From JBFWWP01 sp050246115 (GTDB taxonomy: Bacteria; Planctomycetota; UBA8108; UBA1146; JAJFFE01), in contig JBFWWP010000007.1 in assembly GCA_050246115.1 (NCBI GenBank), positions 104,548 to 168,547 on the forward strand: 64,000 nt of DNA, read 5' to 3'. The position numbers and the translations under genes were made by a program. Shown here in pieces: positions 63,964 through 64,000 of the stretch; position 1 is the stretch's first letter; every line of letters begins with the position of its first letter. The notes below the pieces were generated by a model. That model searched no databases. It was not told the origin of the DNA and saw only the letters and a program-made list of their open reading frames with translations.

Positions 63964-63997
63964 AACTCTGACCCCTATCGAACTCTGACCCCTATCG
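63964..63997. repeat. Tandem 17-bp direct repeat at window edge
   Basis: AACTCTGACCCCTATCG occurs twice in tandem and a third copy starts (AAC) at 63998 and runs off the window. It lies upstream of panB outside any gene. The rest is not visible. Confidence 0.6.
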
Positions 63998-64000
63998 AAC

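Overview
This window comes from a GC-rich (visually well above 60%) Gram-negative-type bacterium. The features that point to a Planctomycetota-like or related deep-branching lineage are three secreted proteins ending in RGDCNxDGG-type dockerin repeats, an ECF sigma/CHAT locus, many GTG/TTG starts, and a GyrA quinolone-pocket sequence with Pro at position 87. This placement is an inference from gene content, not a phylogeny. No rRNA or tRNA gene was recognised, and there is no CRISPR array.

Layout. 1-600 is the 3' part of parB. 0.8-8.1 kb holds a membrane protein, a TolC-type outer-membrane protein, an unrecognised 478-residue protein, and a secreted pair (unknown protein plus matrixin metalloprotease with TIG domains). 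8.1-12 kb holds a methyltransferase translationally coupled to a hydantoinase B, then lspA, a DUF1289 protein and a GNAT acetyltransferase. 12-19 kb is amino-acid catabolism (ornithine aminotransferase, a saccharopine-dehydrogenase-like enzyme, P5C dehydrogenase) with a lipoate ligase and a short RecQ. 19.2-27.5 kb is a recent tandem duplication of about 3.97 kb carrying a 1034-residue secreted dockerin protein, a terminator, a small palindromic repeat and a small lipoprotein gene. 27.7-34.6 kb has a tandem ACT protein, an FG-GAP/UnbV secreted protein, a GT-C glycosyltransferase, hydantoinase A and a zinc-ribbon protein. 35-37.5 kb is a bufferin-type RiPP cluster (Cys-rich precursor, DUF692 enzyme, DUF2063 partner). 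38-40 kb has a NodU-type carbamoyltransferase with an altered N-terminal domain. 40.4-52.2 kb is an accessory locus: a subtilisin-like protease, a TPR-CHAT protease, an ECF sigma factor, a zinc-type anti-sigma protein and a 1993-residue YD-repeat protein. 52.2-63.9 kb, all on the minus strand, has a GT-C enzyme, a nitrilase-family enzyme, a tightly overlapping gyrA-XPB-helicase-associated-unknown operon, and panE-panB.

A 185-bp near-palindromic, TA-flanked mobile repeat (MITE-like) occurs five times (14.8, 22.8, 23.3, 27.0 and 35.4 kb). One copy supplies the apparent start codon and first codons of recQ. One supplies part of the stop codon of the small lipoprotein and is cut at the tandem-duplication junction. 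One sits between the bufferin precursor and its modification enzymes.

The best candidates for a less-described system are the S8/CHAT/ECF/anti-sigma/YD-repeat locus and the bufferin cluster with its four-fold C-x5-C-x5-C precursor.
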